DNA of 64,000 nt from Xestospongia bergquistia (Eukaryota; Porifera; Demospongiae; Haplosclerida; Petrosiidae), in assembly GCA_963965975.1 (NCBI GenBank), contig OZ014421.1, forward strand, positions 5,135,001 through 5,199,000, given 5' to 3'. Numbering within the stretch: position 1 is the stretch's first letter; every line of letters begins with the position of its first letter. Position numbers and translations under genes: made by a program. Positions 1-11,421 of this stretch are shown here, one piece after another. Below the pieces are notes generated by a model. That model ran no database searches and was not told the DNA's origin. It worked only from the letters and a program-made list of their open reading frames with translations.

Positions 1-1777
1 GAGGTTCAAAATAAGGTAGAGACCAATAGAAAGGAAAAGAAAGAAATAGAGGAATGATAGTCGATTGTATTGGTAGATTTTAGTCATAACATCAGGATTA
101 TTTGCCGTGGTGAGGAAAACCAATAAACTAACGAGAGAGTCTTCAACTGAATTGAAATATGCCCGGCCTTCTCTATGACTAAAGTCACCATAAAAAAAAC
201 TGAAATTGTTCATTGTATCTGACTCATCATCATGTCCAACAATATTCTGGTCATAGTAACTATAGTCTGAAGAGTCATTACTGCTAGTATTAGAGATATT
301 GCTTAATAGACCATGTGGTATTTTTCTGGGGAATATTAACATCCCTATCATAGCAAATACATAGATGTGTAGAACTAACAGAACTAAGACATTAGAGATT
401 TGTATAACTGTCCTCGAAACTGCTTTAATGAATTTTTTCATTATACTTGAAGGTACTAGAAAGAAAAATGGCCGAAAAAATCGACGGATACGTAATGTTG
501 CTCCGAGACAACTTTGTCCGACACCAAAACAAAAACCAAGTGAAATGAAGAGATCAAAAAAAGAGAAAACGACCATAAACGCATATAGAACTAACCACGG
601 TTGACGTATGAATCTTCTCCAACCAACTAACCAACACTGAACAATCCATTTTATTAAAAATATAAACAAACAAACAATTTCGATACTTTCAGTGGCTCCA
701 CATGGAGGTTGATTAAGGTGAGGGGTGGAGTCATTGTAACGAAAATCTGAAGAGATATTGATTGATGAAGGGTACTCAAAAAAGGCTAAAATGAGGATAA
801 CAAACACAGTGATACTGAGAAAGAATTGGACGGGCCAGGAATGGAATATCCGATATACTCGTAAAGTTCTAGATATACAAATGTATGTGTGTGTGTGTGT
901 GTGTGAGGAAGATAATAATAAATTGAATTCTGAAGATATCCCCCTATACTATAGACACTAGGTCTTATCAAGAGCAGAGTTCACGACAATGCTATTCAAT
1001 GGAGGGGAGGGGGCCAATCAGCAGATCTAATTGATAATTAATTATGCAGGTTGATACTGTATGTCCCCCTCTTGTAAAATTATTGAGGGGGCGACTTTCA
1101 CCCTGTACTTTTTCACTTAATTACTATAGTAATATTATGTAAACATTGGAGACATCATTATGGGTCATTAGGCATGGTTGATTTAACTACAACTATTGAG
1201 CTACCTCAAGTACTATAGTACCAGTAACTGTATAGGATATATATGTGGGCGTGGCTTAATGATCTGAGTGGTGTATCACATGTTATTTACATGTACCCAT
1301 TCACCTGAGATCTATTTTATGATGTATTGATCGATATTGGACACCATCTTCAATGAACACAGATGCTTGATATATAGCAGTGTCATTGTCAATACTCTCC
1401 ACAAAGGATGACGATGAAGATGGCTTTCTAGGTAGAAGTGGACTCTCTTCAGACGCTACTGTATGCGAAAAGAAACTCTATAAATACATTCATTAAACAC
1501 ATGTATATTATTATATAAGGCGTGGCTTAAAAATTAAATACAATATGATTTATTTTCATACTTTGTTTCCTTATTAAAACTTACTGGTTGCCATTGAGCC
1601 TAAGACAGTTAGATCGTCTTGAGATAGGGAAGAATCCACACCGTTTGTTGCCTACATAAAAGGGAATATTCACAAGAAGGAATGTGGTTAGTTTACAAGT
1701 TAGTATGCTCTACAAGTGATTGGGGTCCAATTGCAAGCGTCACCTGACAACTGTCTGCTACTTAATCTACTTACCAT
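1..1777 (-). CDS. TPCN: Two-pore cation channel (TPCN), 5' part, runs off the left edge
   Basis: Two-pore channels are endolysosomal cation channels with two six-TM domains. I read four coding exons on the minus strand: 1775-1777 (only the ATG), 1585-1651, 1305-1458 and 868 down to the window edge, with matching phases. The product starts MATNGVDSS. After a polar N-terminus come S1 and S2, a long S4-S5 segment with the arginine stretch LRIRRFFRPF, and a pore whose filter reads TTANNPDV, the hallmark of TPC domain I. Only domain I is in the window; domain II must lie to the left. The exact end of the fourth exon is uncertain, since the last 20 bases may already be intron. A CA microsatellite lies just upstream of the fourth exon's acceptor. 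TPCN1, 2 or 3 cannot be told apart from domain I alone. Confidence 0.9.
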
Positions 1778-2368
1778 GCAAAATCCTATATCGGTGAATC
1801 TGATAGGAGTGGCCACTGGTTAGGTTGAACACGTGATTTAGTCCGTAAAATGCCGTAATGTTCCGGATATTGATTTAATAAACTTACCAAGTTTCTTCTA
1901 GAGCCTGTACTGATTAGAATCTCCAGATTGCAGCTTATGCAGAGAGAAAGCTATTCTAATATAAAGACAGAGGTGAGTGCAAGAATTAAAGTCCTGAAAA
2001 GGTTGATATTGTTATAGAAAGCCTTCTTGTATCTCTCTTTCTCAAATGAGAGAGAGAGAGAGCAGCTGGAAGATAACTGCATTGTCTTAGTAGTTATCTT
2101 CCCTAGTATTGATATGATATACAGATGATGTGTTAAAGGAGTGGATGAATGAGTAAATAGGCTCGATAAAGTACAGATACCTGTTAAAGTTTAAACAAAT
2201 TGAATGAACCCAATATAGTTTGTACACAACAAACAAATAAAATAGAGGTAAAAAAAGAAGTTTGAAGTCAAGAGAGTGTTTCCATGAAGTTATTATTATT
2301 TGTTGCAAGTTTGATTGTAGTAGCATTTGTATGATTTCTTTAAAGCATTCTGCCCACTCTCCAATTGT
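1778..2368. other. 5' flank of TPCN
   Basis: This is noncoding sequence upstream of the TPCN start codon. It probably holds the TPCN 5' UTR and promoter. A short GA run lies at about 2047-2061. Small open frames on both strands here lack recognisable content, and I see no gene. Confidence 0.5.
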
Positions 2369-2421
2369 GATCAAAGTGTCACATGACAGGGATCAAAGTG
2401 ACGCATGGTGTGATCAAAGTG
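2369..2421 (+). promoter_or_regulatory. Cluster of three TCF/LEF-type sites
   Basis: The ten-base word GATCAAAGTG occurs three times, starting at 2369, 2391 and 2412. The word contains the ATCAAAG core of TCF/LEF sites, and the spacing of 22 and 21 bp is about two helical turns. The cluster lies between the divergent TPCN and RALGPS genes. A short tandem repeat of about 21 bp could also explain it; binding is inference. Confidence 0.4.
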
Positions 2422-2858
2422 AAGCGCGGTGGTTGTGTTCTTTGTACAAAAAATTCTTCCTGATTTAAATTTTTTTCAAGTTAACACCATATACCTAATA
2501 ATTAAGGAAAATTAAGATCCTTGTTTACTAACCATGACAACTTGTGCTTGATTTTTGTTTCTATGGAAACTAAATATTACAGTTCCTATTCAGAGAGGCT
2601 AGGTATGACAAATGACTTGTTAGCTACAATAGAAAATTGTGTTGCTGTCAATGGGATACTGAGGAAATCTACATGTATTATATGGAAGTCACGTTTTACA
2701 TGTATATAATACTACTAAATAGATATCATCTATGTTAGTTGTTAAGTAGTTGTTCTTAGATGAAAGCTTGCTGTGGTAACCAAGTTAACAATTTCATTTA
2801 TATTTATTTAATTACTTGTTTCAATAATTTAATTGTGAATAATGATACTATGGTATGG

Positions 2859-3235
2859 TAGCTATCCTAGGTCACTGTAGTAAATACTGGTGTTCACTAG
2901 TCTAGAGTTTACTAATGGTAGCTATCCTTGATCACTGTAGTAAGTACTGATGTTCACTAGTCTAGAGTTTACTAATGGTAGATATCTTAGGTCACTGTGG
3001 TAAGTACTGATGTTCACTAGTCTATAACTTACTAATGGTAGCTATCCTTGATCACTGTAGTAAGTACTGATGTTCACTAGTCTATCCTAGGTCATTGTGG
3101 TAAGTACTGATGTTCACTAGTCTATAGCTTACTAATGATAGCTATCCTAGGTCACTGTTGTAAGTACTGATGTTCACTAGTCTATAGCTTACTAATGATA
3201 GCTATTGTAAATCATAAGTACTAGTGTTTGTTAGT
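2859..3235 (+). repeat. 60-bp minisatellite, copy 1
   Basis: About six imperfect copies of a 60-bp unit containing TGTTCACTAGTCTAG, with CCTAGG in several copies. The TGTTCACTAG word recurs at 2891, 2951, 3011, 3071, 3111 and 3171, so one unit is shortened to 40 bp. The same unit occurs in reverse orientation inside the CACFD1 gene at 47985-48350. Confidence 0.9.
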
Positions 3236-4379
3236 CTAGAACTTACCATTGATACATTTGTATCTCTACAAGCTATTTTTTGTTTCATCAATTTTACAAG
3301 CATTTAGTGATAACAATTCATATTTCTTAACATATTACTGAGTGGTATGATACACAGTTATTTTGTCCCTGGGCTGTTCTCCTGTTTATTCAACAAATAT
3401 CAGCAACATAGCGAACATCCTTTCATTGAAAATGTGTGAATAATTCACTATCTGGTATGGTAATTAGCTCTTAAAAGAAATCAAACATTAGTTATAAAGG
3501 AGAGATCTTAGCCATTTTTATGGTCAAATGACATCTTCTATTTCAAATTTGCAGTGCATGTAGTTTTCTGGTGTTGTTATAACTGTTGTCAAGTCATGAA
3601 CATCCATTTGTAAAGGTCATAGAAACCTGTGTACATAATGACCTCATTGTTCTTATATAAATTGTCTAGGTTTTATTGATTTGTATGAGTTCTGATTATA
3701 AAGTGAAGATATGTGTTAATGATTTGTTAGAACAAACATTAGGAAATGTTCAGTTTGTTTGATAGAGTTTGTGAGTGTCTACCAGTTTAGTTATGCTTAT
3801 GTGTTGCATGTTAATATGATCTTAGACAAATAATATGTCTGTTTGGACACTTTGAGAAAGACAATCACACTTATTGCAACACTTTGGTTTGTCAATATAT
3901 CAGTGGATATTTACAAATAGATATATATCATATTTCAATAACAATGGTGTTATTAAAATCATTGTGAATAACGAGTTGTATTTATTTAAAGAAGTTCGCA
4001 ACTTTAAATACAGGATAATAATGTACATGTGTGATACACATGTATGGTGGTATGACTGAAGAACTACAGTAGACATCATTATAGTGAAGTATTAAACTGA
4101 TGATTTATAACTAACATTAGGGAAGGCACATTATGCAGTTAACCTTGTCCTCTTACTTTTTATAGTCATAGTACATAGTTCAGTACTACCATATAGATCA
4201 TATTCTATGTTATGATGTCATAATAACATCATGTGATTTGTCATCTTCAGTTTAGTGGTATGATGGATGATGCAATCTGTATTGTTTAGTATATATTACA
4301 TCATAATGATGTAATAGTAATGACATACTGTACTGTGCAAATTATATTGTTATAGTTCCATTTTTGTTTTTCTCTAGTG
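3236..4379. other. Intergenic region upstream of RALGPS
   Basis: AT-rich sequence without a recognisable gene. Because a good acceptor (TCTCTAG) ends two bases before the RALGPS ATG, at least one 5' UTR exon of RALGPS probably lies in or upstream of this stretch, but I cannot place it. Confidence 0.4.
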
Positions 4380-7300
4380 ATGTCACATTTATCACCCCAA
4401 CATGTTCAATTTGAGGATAGTAGTGATGAAGATCGTGATGTGTGTGTTCATGTCAATACATCTTTATCTAGTCCCGATAATGTGGAAGATGTAGTACATT
4501 CTGTTATTACTACTGATAATGGTGAACATGGTCTTGTTGTTAGAAATGGTTATCCTTCCTCTTCTACACCTGACATGGAAGAACAGAGTCAAGAAGAAGT
4601 AGGTCAAGTACTTAGGGATATATAGTTCGTTGTTGACTATGAATATCGTTATACTAAGATCTGTTCAATTACAAATATGTTTATTTCTCCAAGATATTGT
4701 TTATATTTGTATATGTCTATTTATTTACTGAGGTATTAGAAATTTAGGACATCCTCTTTGTGTTTACATGTCTAAAAGCATACATAACAATATGTTATAA
4801 GATAGTACATTAGAAGTATACATTGGTGTGTAGAAGAATGTTTATATAAGGTATAAACATGTACAAGTAGGAGGGTATGTACAAGAGGGTGTATAGGAGG
4901 GTATATATAGGAAGGTACATGTACAAATGGATGTATATATATATGAGGGTGAATGTACATGTTAGAGGGTGTATAGGAGGGTACATATATATAGGAGAGG
5001 TTATATCAATTGTGTCAGTACTTATTAGTAATGGACTGGTTGTTCTTTGTCCTTCTGTTTTAATGGAATGTTCTTTGTTGTGTACAACATGTACATGTGG
5101 GTCATCATACATACTGATACTCAATCGTTTCTACAAATTGTACTACTGTAGTACATCTAATATACTGTAGTACATCTAATATACTGTAGTATATCTAATA
5201 TACTGTATTAATATGTTTGATACTCTTCTGTATTTTGTAGAGCGATAAACCTGTTGATGGATGGCTTCCTTCTCCTCGACGTTATTCTGATACTATTGAA
5301 CTGGGTATTTATCGGAGTCATAGTTTTGATCCTAATTTATTTAATATAAGAGAAGTCTCTCCTGACAAAATAGCTGTAAGTGATGATACATAATTTAACA
5401 TTATGTTTTATGTAAATGTTTAAGAAGTTGTATTAGGAAGTTGTATACATGTATGTGGTTTTGGAAGTGTACAGGTTTTGGAAGTTGTATACATGTATGT
5501 GGTTTTGGAAGTGTACAGGTTTTGGAAGTTGTATACATGTATGTGGTTTGGAAGTTATATACATGTACATGTTTAGGTCGTAATATGGTTTCTACTTACC
5601 AAACATGGGCATGGGACACTGTGTTACATGTGCCAATTAAATATATCTCATTTCCAGGAACAATTAACACTCATAGATTTGGCATTATTAAAGGGCATTA
5701 GAAGAGAAGAATTCGCTAATTGTAGTTGGACAAAAAAGGACAAGCAGACATTAGCTCCTAATATAGTTGCTTTCTCACAACGCTTCAATCATGTAAGAGT
5801 AATAGATAAAATATTACCATAATATGTATATAGTCTTAATACTTTATGTTACATAGTGTTGTTTTAGTAAGTAGGTACAGTTTTAGTTTTAGTTATAGTA
5901 ATTTTACTAAATTGATCATGATTTTAGTTAAAGTTTTAGCAAATTTACAAAATGTAAATGAATTTTAGTTATAGTTATAGTTAGCATAATTGTTTTAGTT
6001 TTAGTTTAATTGTTTGCTCAAAGCTGATCAGCTTGGGACTTTGTATGACATGTCTAGCTCATTCACTAAATCCTTGAACTCCTAGCTTTCAACAATGCTA
6101 TATGGCATACTTGTGCTTCCAATGAAAATTGCCAGCTTTTTGGTAATCTTCTTATATTTTTCACTCTTCACATCATACATCTTTTTCCCAACACATTCTG
6201 TCAAAGACAGTTGTCTTTCAGTCTCAGAACATTTGTAAAGATGATGTTGCTGCTTCTGAGCTTTCTCTTTCTCCTTTCTTTCCAGTTCCTTTAAAATATC
6301 AGGTTTTTTCTCACCATCAATATTAAAAATACACCTGCTATAGCATTCAGCTTTATAAAAATGAAAGTAGTCCCAAATCAATCCTGACCTATTGTTGATT
6401 TAGAAGCACTAGAACTAGCCATCTTGACATAATGGAAGCTTAAGCATGTGCTGAATAAGTGTTACTATCAACTATTCAAGCTCAATGAAGTATTAAATTG
6501 CTCATATCCATTGTGTAAAATTTAATGTTCACTAAAATGTCCAAGAATATTAGTTTTAGTTATAGTTAAAGTAAGTTTGTGCAAAATAGATTTAGTTATT
6601 TTTAGTTATAGTTAACTAAAAAGATTTAGGCTTACTAAAATGAATTTTAGTTTTAGTTATAGTTAACTAAAACAACAGTATTTATGTACTGTACTCTGTT
6701 CATGTTAAGAGTGTGATCACTAACTCAGTATTGTAGCTCTGGCTAGGAATGAACTAGAGAGAAATGGTTTGTACCATTTGATAGGCCCTGTAAGTCTGCA
6801 AATGTTATCAAAAAACTAGAGCACTAGCTATTTAGGAAAGTTGTAAACCAGAAATCCTATATAAACTGAGTAGTGTTCTTTACATTCCACTGTGTCCAAT
6901 GTCATATATAATTTAAACAAACACTTGTGCAAGCATTCTCCAGCTTCAGCAGAAACTGCCAAAAATATTTTAATAGTAAAAGTAGATTAGAGCAAGAAGA
7001 GGCAGCAACAAAGAACCACGTAAAGTTTCAATATGGCTCAAAAAACTTTGTAACTACAACACCATATCCAAGTTAGGTTGATGACATATGTCATTAATGA
7101 AATTCCACTAAACTGCAGTCATTCTCAATGCAAACAGAATATATGTTATGAGGTTTTTATGTTGTATTGTTTTCTTCTATAGACTAGTTTCTTAGTTGTT
7201 CGTGATATTTTGAATGAGTCTAATGTCAAGTTACGAGCTGAGATAGTTGTCCATTTTATACGTGTATCTCGTCGATTACAAGAATTAAATAATTTACATA

Positions 7301-7409
7301 GTCTTGTGGCTGTTGTATCTGCTCTACAGAGTCCTCCTATATTACGGCTACAACAAACATGGAAGGTATGTAGAATTTTGTATATATGTCTGACATACAA
7401 CCTATCTCT

Positions 7410-7443
<34 letters not shown>

Positions 7444-9287
7444 CTCTCTCTCCTCTCCCTCTCATGTCCAATATCTCAGAATGTTCCAAAAAAAGATAAA
7501 AATCATTTTGATAGATTAACTGAATTCATATCAGAAGAAGAAAACTAGTAAGTTAATTAATTAATTAAATGATTAATTAATTCATCACATGTTTGTTTGT
7601 TTGTTTGTTTGTTTGTTTACAACAATTTCTTCTCAACAGTTGTCACTTACGAGAGCACATACATGCTTTACCAACACAAGGTGCATGTATACCACATTTG
7701 GGTCTACATCAACGTGACCTGGTTTATTTGGATTCTCTCAGTAAACATTCTAATATTAGTGAAGAAGATTGTACTAGATATGTTAAGGTAAATGGATGGA
7801 CTCCTGGATGGATGGATGGATAGACTCCTGGATGGATGGATGCATAGACTCCTGGATGGATGTTCAATGAAATGAACATGATATATATCATTTTATTTCC
7901 AGGAAACTGAAAAAATTCTGTTTTTCATTGAGTGTTGTCAGAACTCAAAATATGGTCAGTATTTTAGTGTTATTATATTATAATGTTCAATGTCTTTAAA
8001 TAGATAATTTAATGCCTAATAAAAGTATTCAAAAATATCTGAAATCTGTTTTATACATTGATGAATTACAGAAATTTTTTGAAGATGACAACTACAAGTA
8101 AATTAGATGGTTGGACAGACTGATAAATGGATGAATAGTATTGATAGATGGACGGATAGACTGACAAATGGATGAATAGTATTGATAGATGGACGGATAG
8201 ACTGATAAATGGATGAATAGTATTGATAGATGAATGGATAGACTGATAAATGGATGGGTGGTTAGATATTTATTTTTTATAATTATATAATCTTATTATA
8301 GGATGTCACTTCAAAGAGAACCACTTGCAAGTAATCGAAAACAACACTCAGTAGTAGACTTCCGTCATCCAGCTCCTCCGCGTTCTCATCCTTCGCATCA
8401 TCCACTTAGAAACTCTAAAAGTCAAGAAGATCTCACAGCTCCATTAAAACCAGAATACACTGGACCAGTCAATATAATCTCTACTATTGGCACACCTCCT
8501 CCAAGACGACCTCTGTCAAGCAGATATTCTGAGTCTGACATTGGTACACCCAAAAAAGAACCATTTAAACCACCTACAATGCAAATTACTGTACCTTCTG
8601 CTGATAAATCAACAGCTTCATCAGTTAAAATAAAAGGATCAACATTACCACCAAATTTTCAGCCGCCATCTGGTAATGCTGAGGATTGGCGTCGGAGTCA
8701 ATCAGCTGAAGGAGGAAAGATTAATAACCACGGACATCTGGACTTTTTAGGTAGTAAGAAAGTGAAGAGTGCTTCTCCGAGTTTGATGGGTAGAAGAAGA
8801 GCAGGCCATTTGAAATCTCAGAGCTTAGGAAACAAGTTAGTGTTGATTGTGTGCGACTATCATTTTATATGTAATAATAATTATAATGATAATATAAAAT
8901 CAATACTACTTAATTGGCCTAATTAAAGAGAGATATCCTCTAATATAATCCACACAATTGGTTGTTTATCTTTTTGGTAAAGAGAAGATTGTTTTAGATA
9001 TGTGAAAGATTGTGCTATACTTGGTTGTTGCTTTTACATACAATCTTCATAACTTGTTAACTTGTCCTCTATTGTTTTACAGTGTATTGGCTGTTTTGGG
9101 TATTGGTAATGGTAAACAAGGATTTCACAACAGTCGAGGAGGTAGTCCTGATCTTCCACAGCATTCAACTTGTTTGTTAGATGATAGCTTGTTAGATGAC
9201 ACGTTTACTAGTACAACTACTGGTGGTATAACAACACCTGGTTCTGCTGATTGTAAGACAGAAATTAACAAATATGAATTATACTTT

Positions 9288-9370
<83 letters not shown>

Positions 9371-10870
9371 CTCCCTTCCTCCCTCCCTCACACACATAGT
9401 CTTCACTCCACCTCTCTCAACTGGCAGTAGCTCCAGTGTAGAGGTCAGTAGTTTAAATGAAGAATCTGAGATTTTCTTAAAAGATTCCTAGTAAGTTCTC
9501 AGTATTGTAATGGTAATTTCAATAAACTGCCCTTTAGTGAGCAAGACTTCTTACCAGTTAATGCATTAGATGATGCAGAGGTCCTTCATGACGGTAAATT
9601 ATTCATATCAATACTGCTAATTAATATAAAATACAGGGATCCTAAAACGCAGGGTACTGAAAAAAGAAGGCAAAGCTGTTCAGGTAAACAACAATCAATA
9701 TAGTTGTATAGATAGACAAACAGATGAATAGAGACTTGTAAACATGTAAACAAGTAACATGTAAACATGTAAACATCAGTGTACTTATGTTGTTATTAAC
9801 ATTGTTATCGTGTAAATTTGTGATATGTATTATATGTACTTTGACCTGTGACATTATCTGTTTTCAGCTCAAATTTAGTCACGATTTTTGGGTACAATTA
9901 ACTACTAGACTAATTATTCTCCTTCCGCCAAAATACAAGAACTCTAAGAAACCAGTAAGTCTTGCATTTAGTAAATCATCTTCATTTCTCTCCCACCCTC
10001 TCTCTCACTAGGTAAAAATGTCTAAATTAAAAGGTATTAAATTGTTTGGTAGTCGTGTGAGATATAAGGATCCATCAGTGAAACTCAAAGACACACAGTT
10101 TGTAATAGTCGATGACAAAGGTAGTTGAGATCATAGTTAAGTTAATTTACAGGAACTTCCTTATATATGTTTAATTTATATCAACCAGTTATAGCCTCAT
10201 TTCCTTCACAACATTGGTATCTTTGTTTTTGATTGAACACTCCATTATTAAATTTTGTCCATAAAACACACACACAGTATACCATTCTCTTTATTGATTC
10301 AACTTGAATATCAAGTTTGTTTTTTTTTGTTGTCTTGTCCAATTATCTACCGAACATCATAAGTATTCTATATACATATATATAATAGCCTACTAGTTCA
10401 GCTCTAATACTATATATGACATATTGTATCCCCTATCATAGGTAATTATACAAAATTTACTGCAGAGAGTATAGCACTTGCTGAGCAATGGGTGCATGTG
10501 ATTAGAGATGCCATCATTAACGAAGAAGCCATTTTAAGAAGACAGGTATGTGTACCATACAAGTCACTTACATAACAATAGTGGTTGACCTATAGTACAC
10601 TCTTACCTTTGAACTCTCCTTAATATATACACATCTTCAGTTCAGTGATAATGTAATTTATAACATGATTATAATTTATATCAGGCCCTAAGAGTGTGTT
10701 ATGGAGTGATGAAGGGGTTAATAATTTACATTTATAGCATACTATTTGCTCTATTGCAAAACAATTGGGACTAGAAATATAATTTTTGCAAAAATTAGAG
10801 TTAATAATAAATTTTACTATGTTTTATTAAATTTCTACAGGAGGAGGAAACCCCTTTGATTAGATTTTAA
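4380..10870 (+). CDS. RALGPS: RalGPS-type Ral guanine nucleotide exchange factor
   Basis: RalGPS proteins load GTP on RalA/B and reach membranes through a C-terminal PH domain. Seventeen coding exons give about 756 aa: 4380-4607, 5241-5375, 5658-5792, 7183-7365, 7480-7547, 7640-7787, 7903-7954, 8004-8097, 8302-8835, 9083-9252, 9400-9490, 9538-9593, 9637-9683, 9868-9954, 10012-10120, 10442-10545, 10841-10870. Exons 3-8 encode the CDC25/RasGEF domain ([20 protein letters not shown]-like [33 protein letters not shown]). Exon 9 is proline-rich with PxxP motifs ([15 protein letters not shown]), as in RalGPS. Exons 13-16 form the PH domain ([36 protein letters not shown]). The first exon's donor may be at 4598 instead of 4607, a difference of three codons. 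All other phases agree. No RasGEF-N domain was seen, as expected for this family. Confidence 0.93.
4840..5210. repeat. Degenerate short repeats in RALGPS intron 1
   Basis: Imperfect repeats rich in GGAGGGTATAT and TGTACATG occur at 4840-4995. Three copies of a 19-bp unit (ACTGTAGTACATCTAATAT) follow at about 5150-5205. Open frames on both strands here are by-products of the repeats. Confidence 0.7.
5428..5570 (+). repeat. 44-bp tandem repeat in RALGPS intron 2
   Basis: Three near-identical copies of a unit containing GTTGTATACATGTATGTGG followed by TTTTGGAAGTGTACAGG. The last copy is truncated. Confidence 0.85.
5852..6680 (-). mobile_element. Degraded hAT-like DNA transposon remnant
   Basis: It lies in RALGPS intron 3. 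The ends share a short inverted repeat (TGTTGTTTTAGT), and candidate target duplications TTTATGTTA (5843-5851) and TTTATGTA (6681-6688) flank it. Subterminal regions are full of TTTAGTTATAGTTAACTAAA-type words. On the minus strand near 6082-6425 a broken frame begins [12 protein letters not shown], then shifts frame into [15 protein letters not shown], which looks like a BED zinc finger. After a cut it ends with [17 protein letters not shown], like the region after the BED finger in hAT transposases. Frameshifts and stops show it is inactive. Confidence 0.65.
7403..7465 (+). repeat. CT microsatellite before RALGPS exon 5
   Basis: An interrupted (CT)n run ends 15 bp before the acceptor of exon 5 and serves as an extended pyrimidine tract. 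Confidence 0.85.
8104..8262 (+). repeat. 41-bp tandem repeat in RALGPS intron 8
   Basis: About three and a half copies of a unit containing GATAGACTGATAAATGGATG and AATAGTATTGATAGATG. It sits just after the exon 8 donor. Confidence 0.85.
9294..9370 (+). repeat. Long CT microsatellite before RALGPS exon 11
   Basis: A (CT)n run of about 75 bp is followed by CCTT-rich sequence and the CACATAG acceptor of exon 11. Open frames crossing it encode Leu/Ser or Arg/Glu runs and are not protein evidence. Confidence 0.9.
9736..9776 (+). promoter_or_regulatory. Four clustered forkhead-type sites
   Basis: GTAAACA occurs four times in 40 bp in RALGPS intron 13, twice as the pair GTAAACATGTAAACA. It matches the FOX core RYAAAYA. 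Origin as a simple duplication is possible. Confidence 0.3.
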
Positions 10871-11421
10871 CAAACCACACCCTCTCCCTCTATCGTTCAC
10901 TTCTTTCCTTTCTGCTCTTTATTTCAACTTGTTTCTGTAAATTTATAAATTTAGTCTACTCATTCCTCTCTCTCTCAAATTGATGTGAACACATGCTTTA
11001 CATGAGGCAAGAAAAGTTAACCCCCATCATTAATTATACCATTATTATAATATATTATACTAATAATGTATATAATTGTGTCTGTACTATTAATACTATG
11101 GCACTTGAAAGACTGATGCTGGTGCATTATAATTTATTCATAAATCAGACTCATTCCTAATTACCCTCATTCCCATTCTTTTGAGGTTTGTATTATAATT
11201 CTGTTATGTTGTTATTATTAATTATTATTTTATGTTTTGTGTACATGTATATTTAATATACACGTTATTATTACATTTCTTGAGTGAACATGATTATAGT
11301 CTCGTTCCCAGACTCCTAATCTGGGAACGAGACTAAACAAATACATAAGTAACTATACAAAACTATATGTACATGAAGTATGCATGTCATGTGACATAGA
11401 TGAATTGTCATTATAATAATA
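10871..11421. other. Intergenic region between convergent RALGPS and INTS11
   Basis: Contains the 3' UTRs of both genes. No coding content was seen. The strongest structure is the 16-bp perfect hairpin at 11297-11335. Confidence 0.6.
11297..11335. repeat. Perfect inverted repeat, 16-bp arms, 7-nt loop
   Basis: TAGTCTCGTTCCCAGA is followed by CTCCTAA and then its exact reverse complement. The arm CTCGTTCCCAGA resembles the terminal words of MITEs common in marine invertebrates, so it may be a collapsed element. It could also form an RNA hairpin in a 3' UTR. Confidence 0.85.

Noticed and set aside
4810..5170. Frames of 60-104 aa on both strands in RALGPS intron 1
   Set aside because: Degenerate TATA/GTAC-rich repeats; no conserved motif and placed between well-supported exons.
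6082..6381. 99-aa minus-strand frame as a host gene
   Set aside because: It is a broken BED-finger/hAT remnant with a frameshift before and stops after it.
9125..9406. Arg/Glu-rich minus-strand frame
   Set aside because: It is the complement of the CT microsatellite and RALGPS exon 10.
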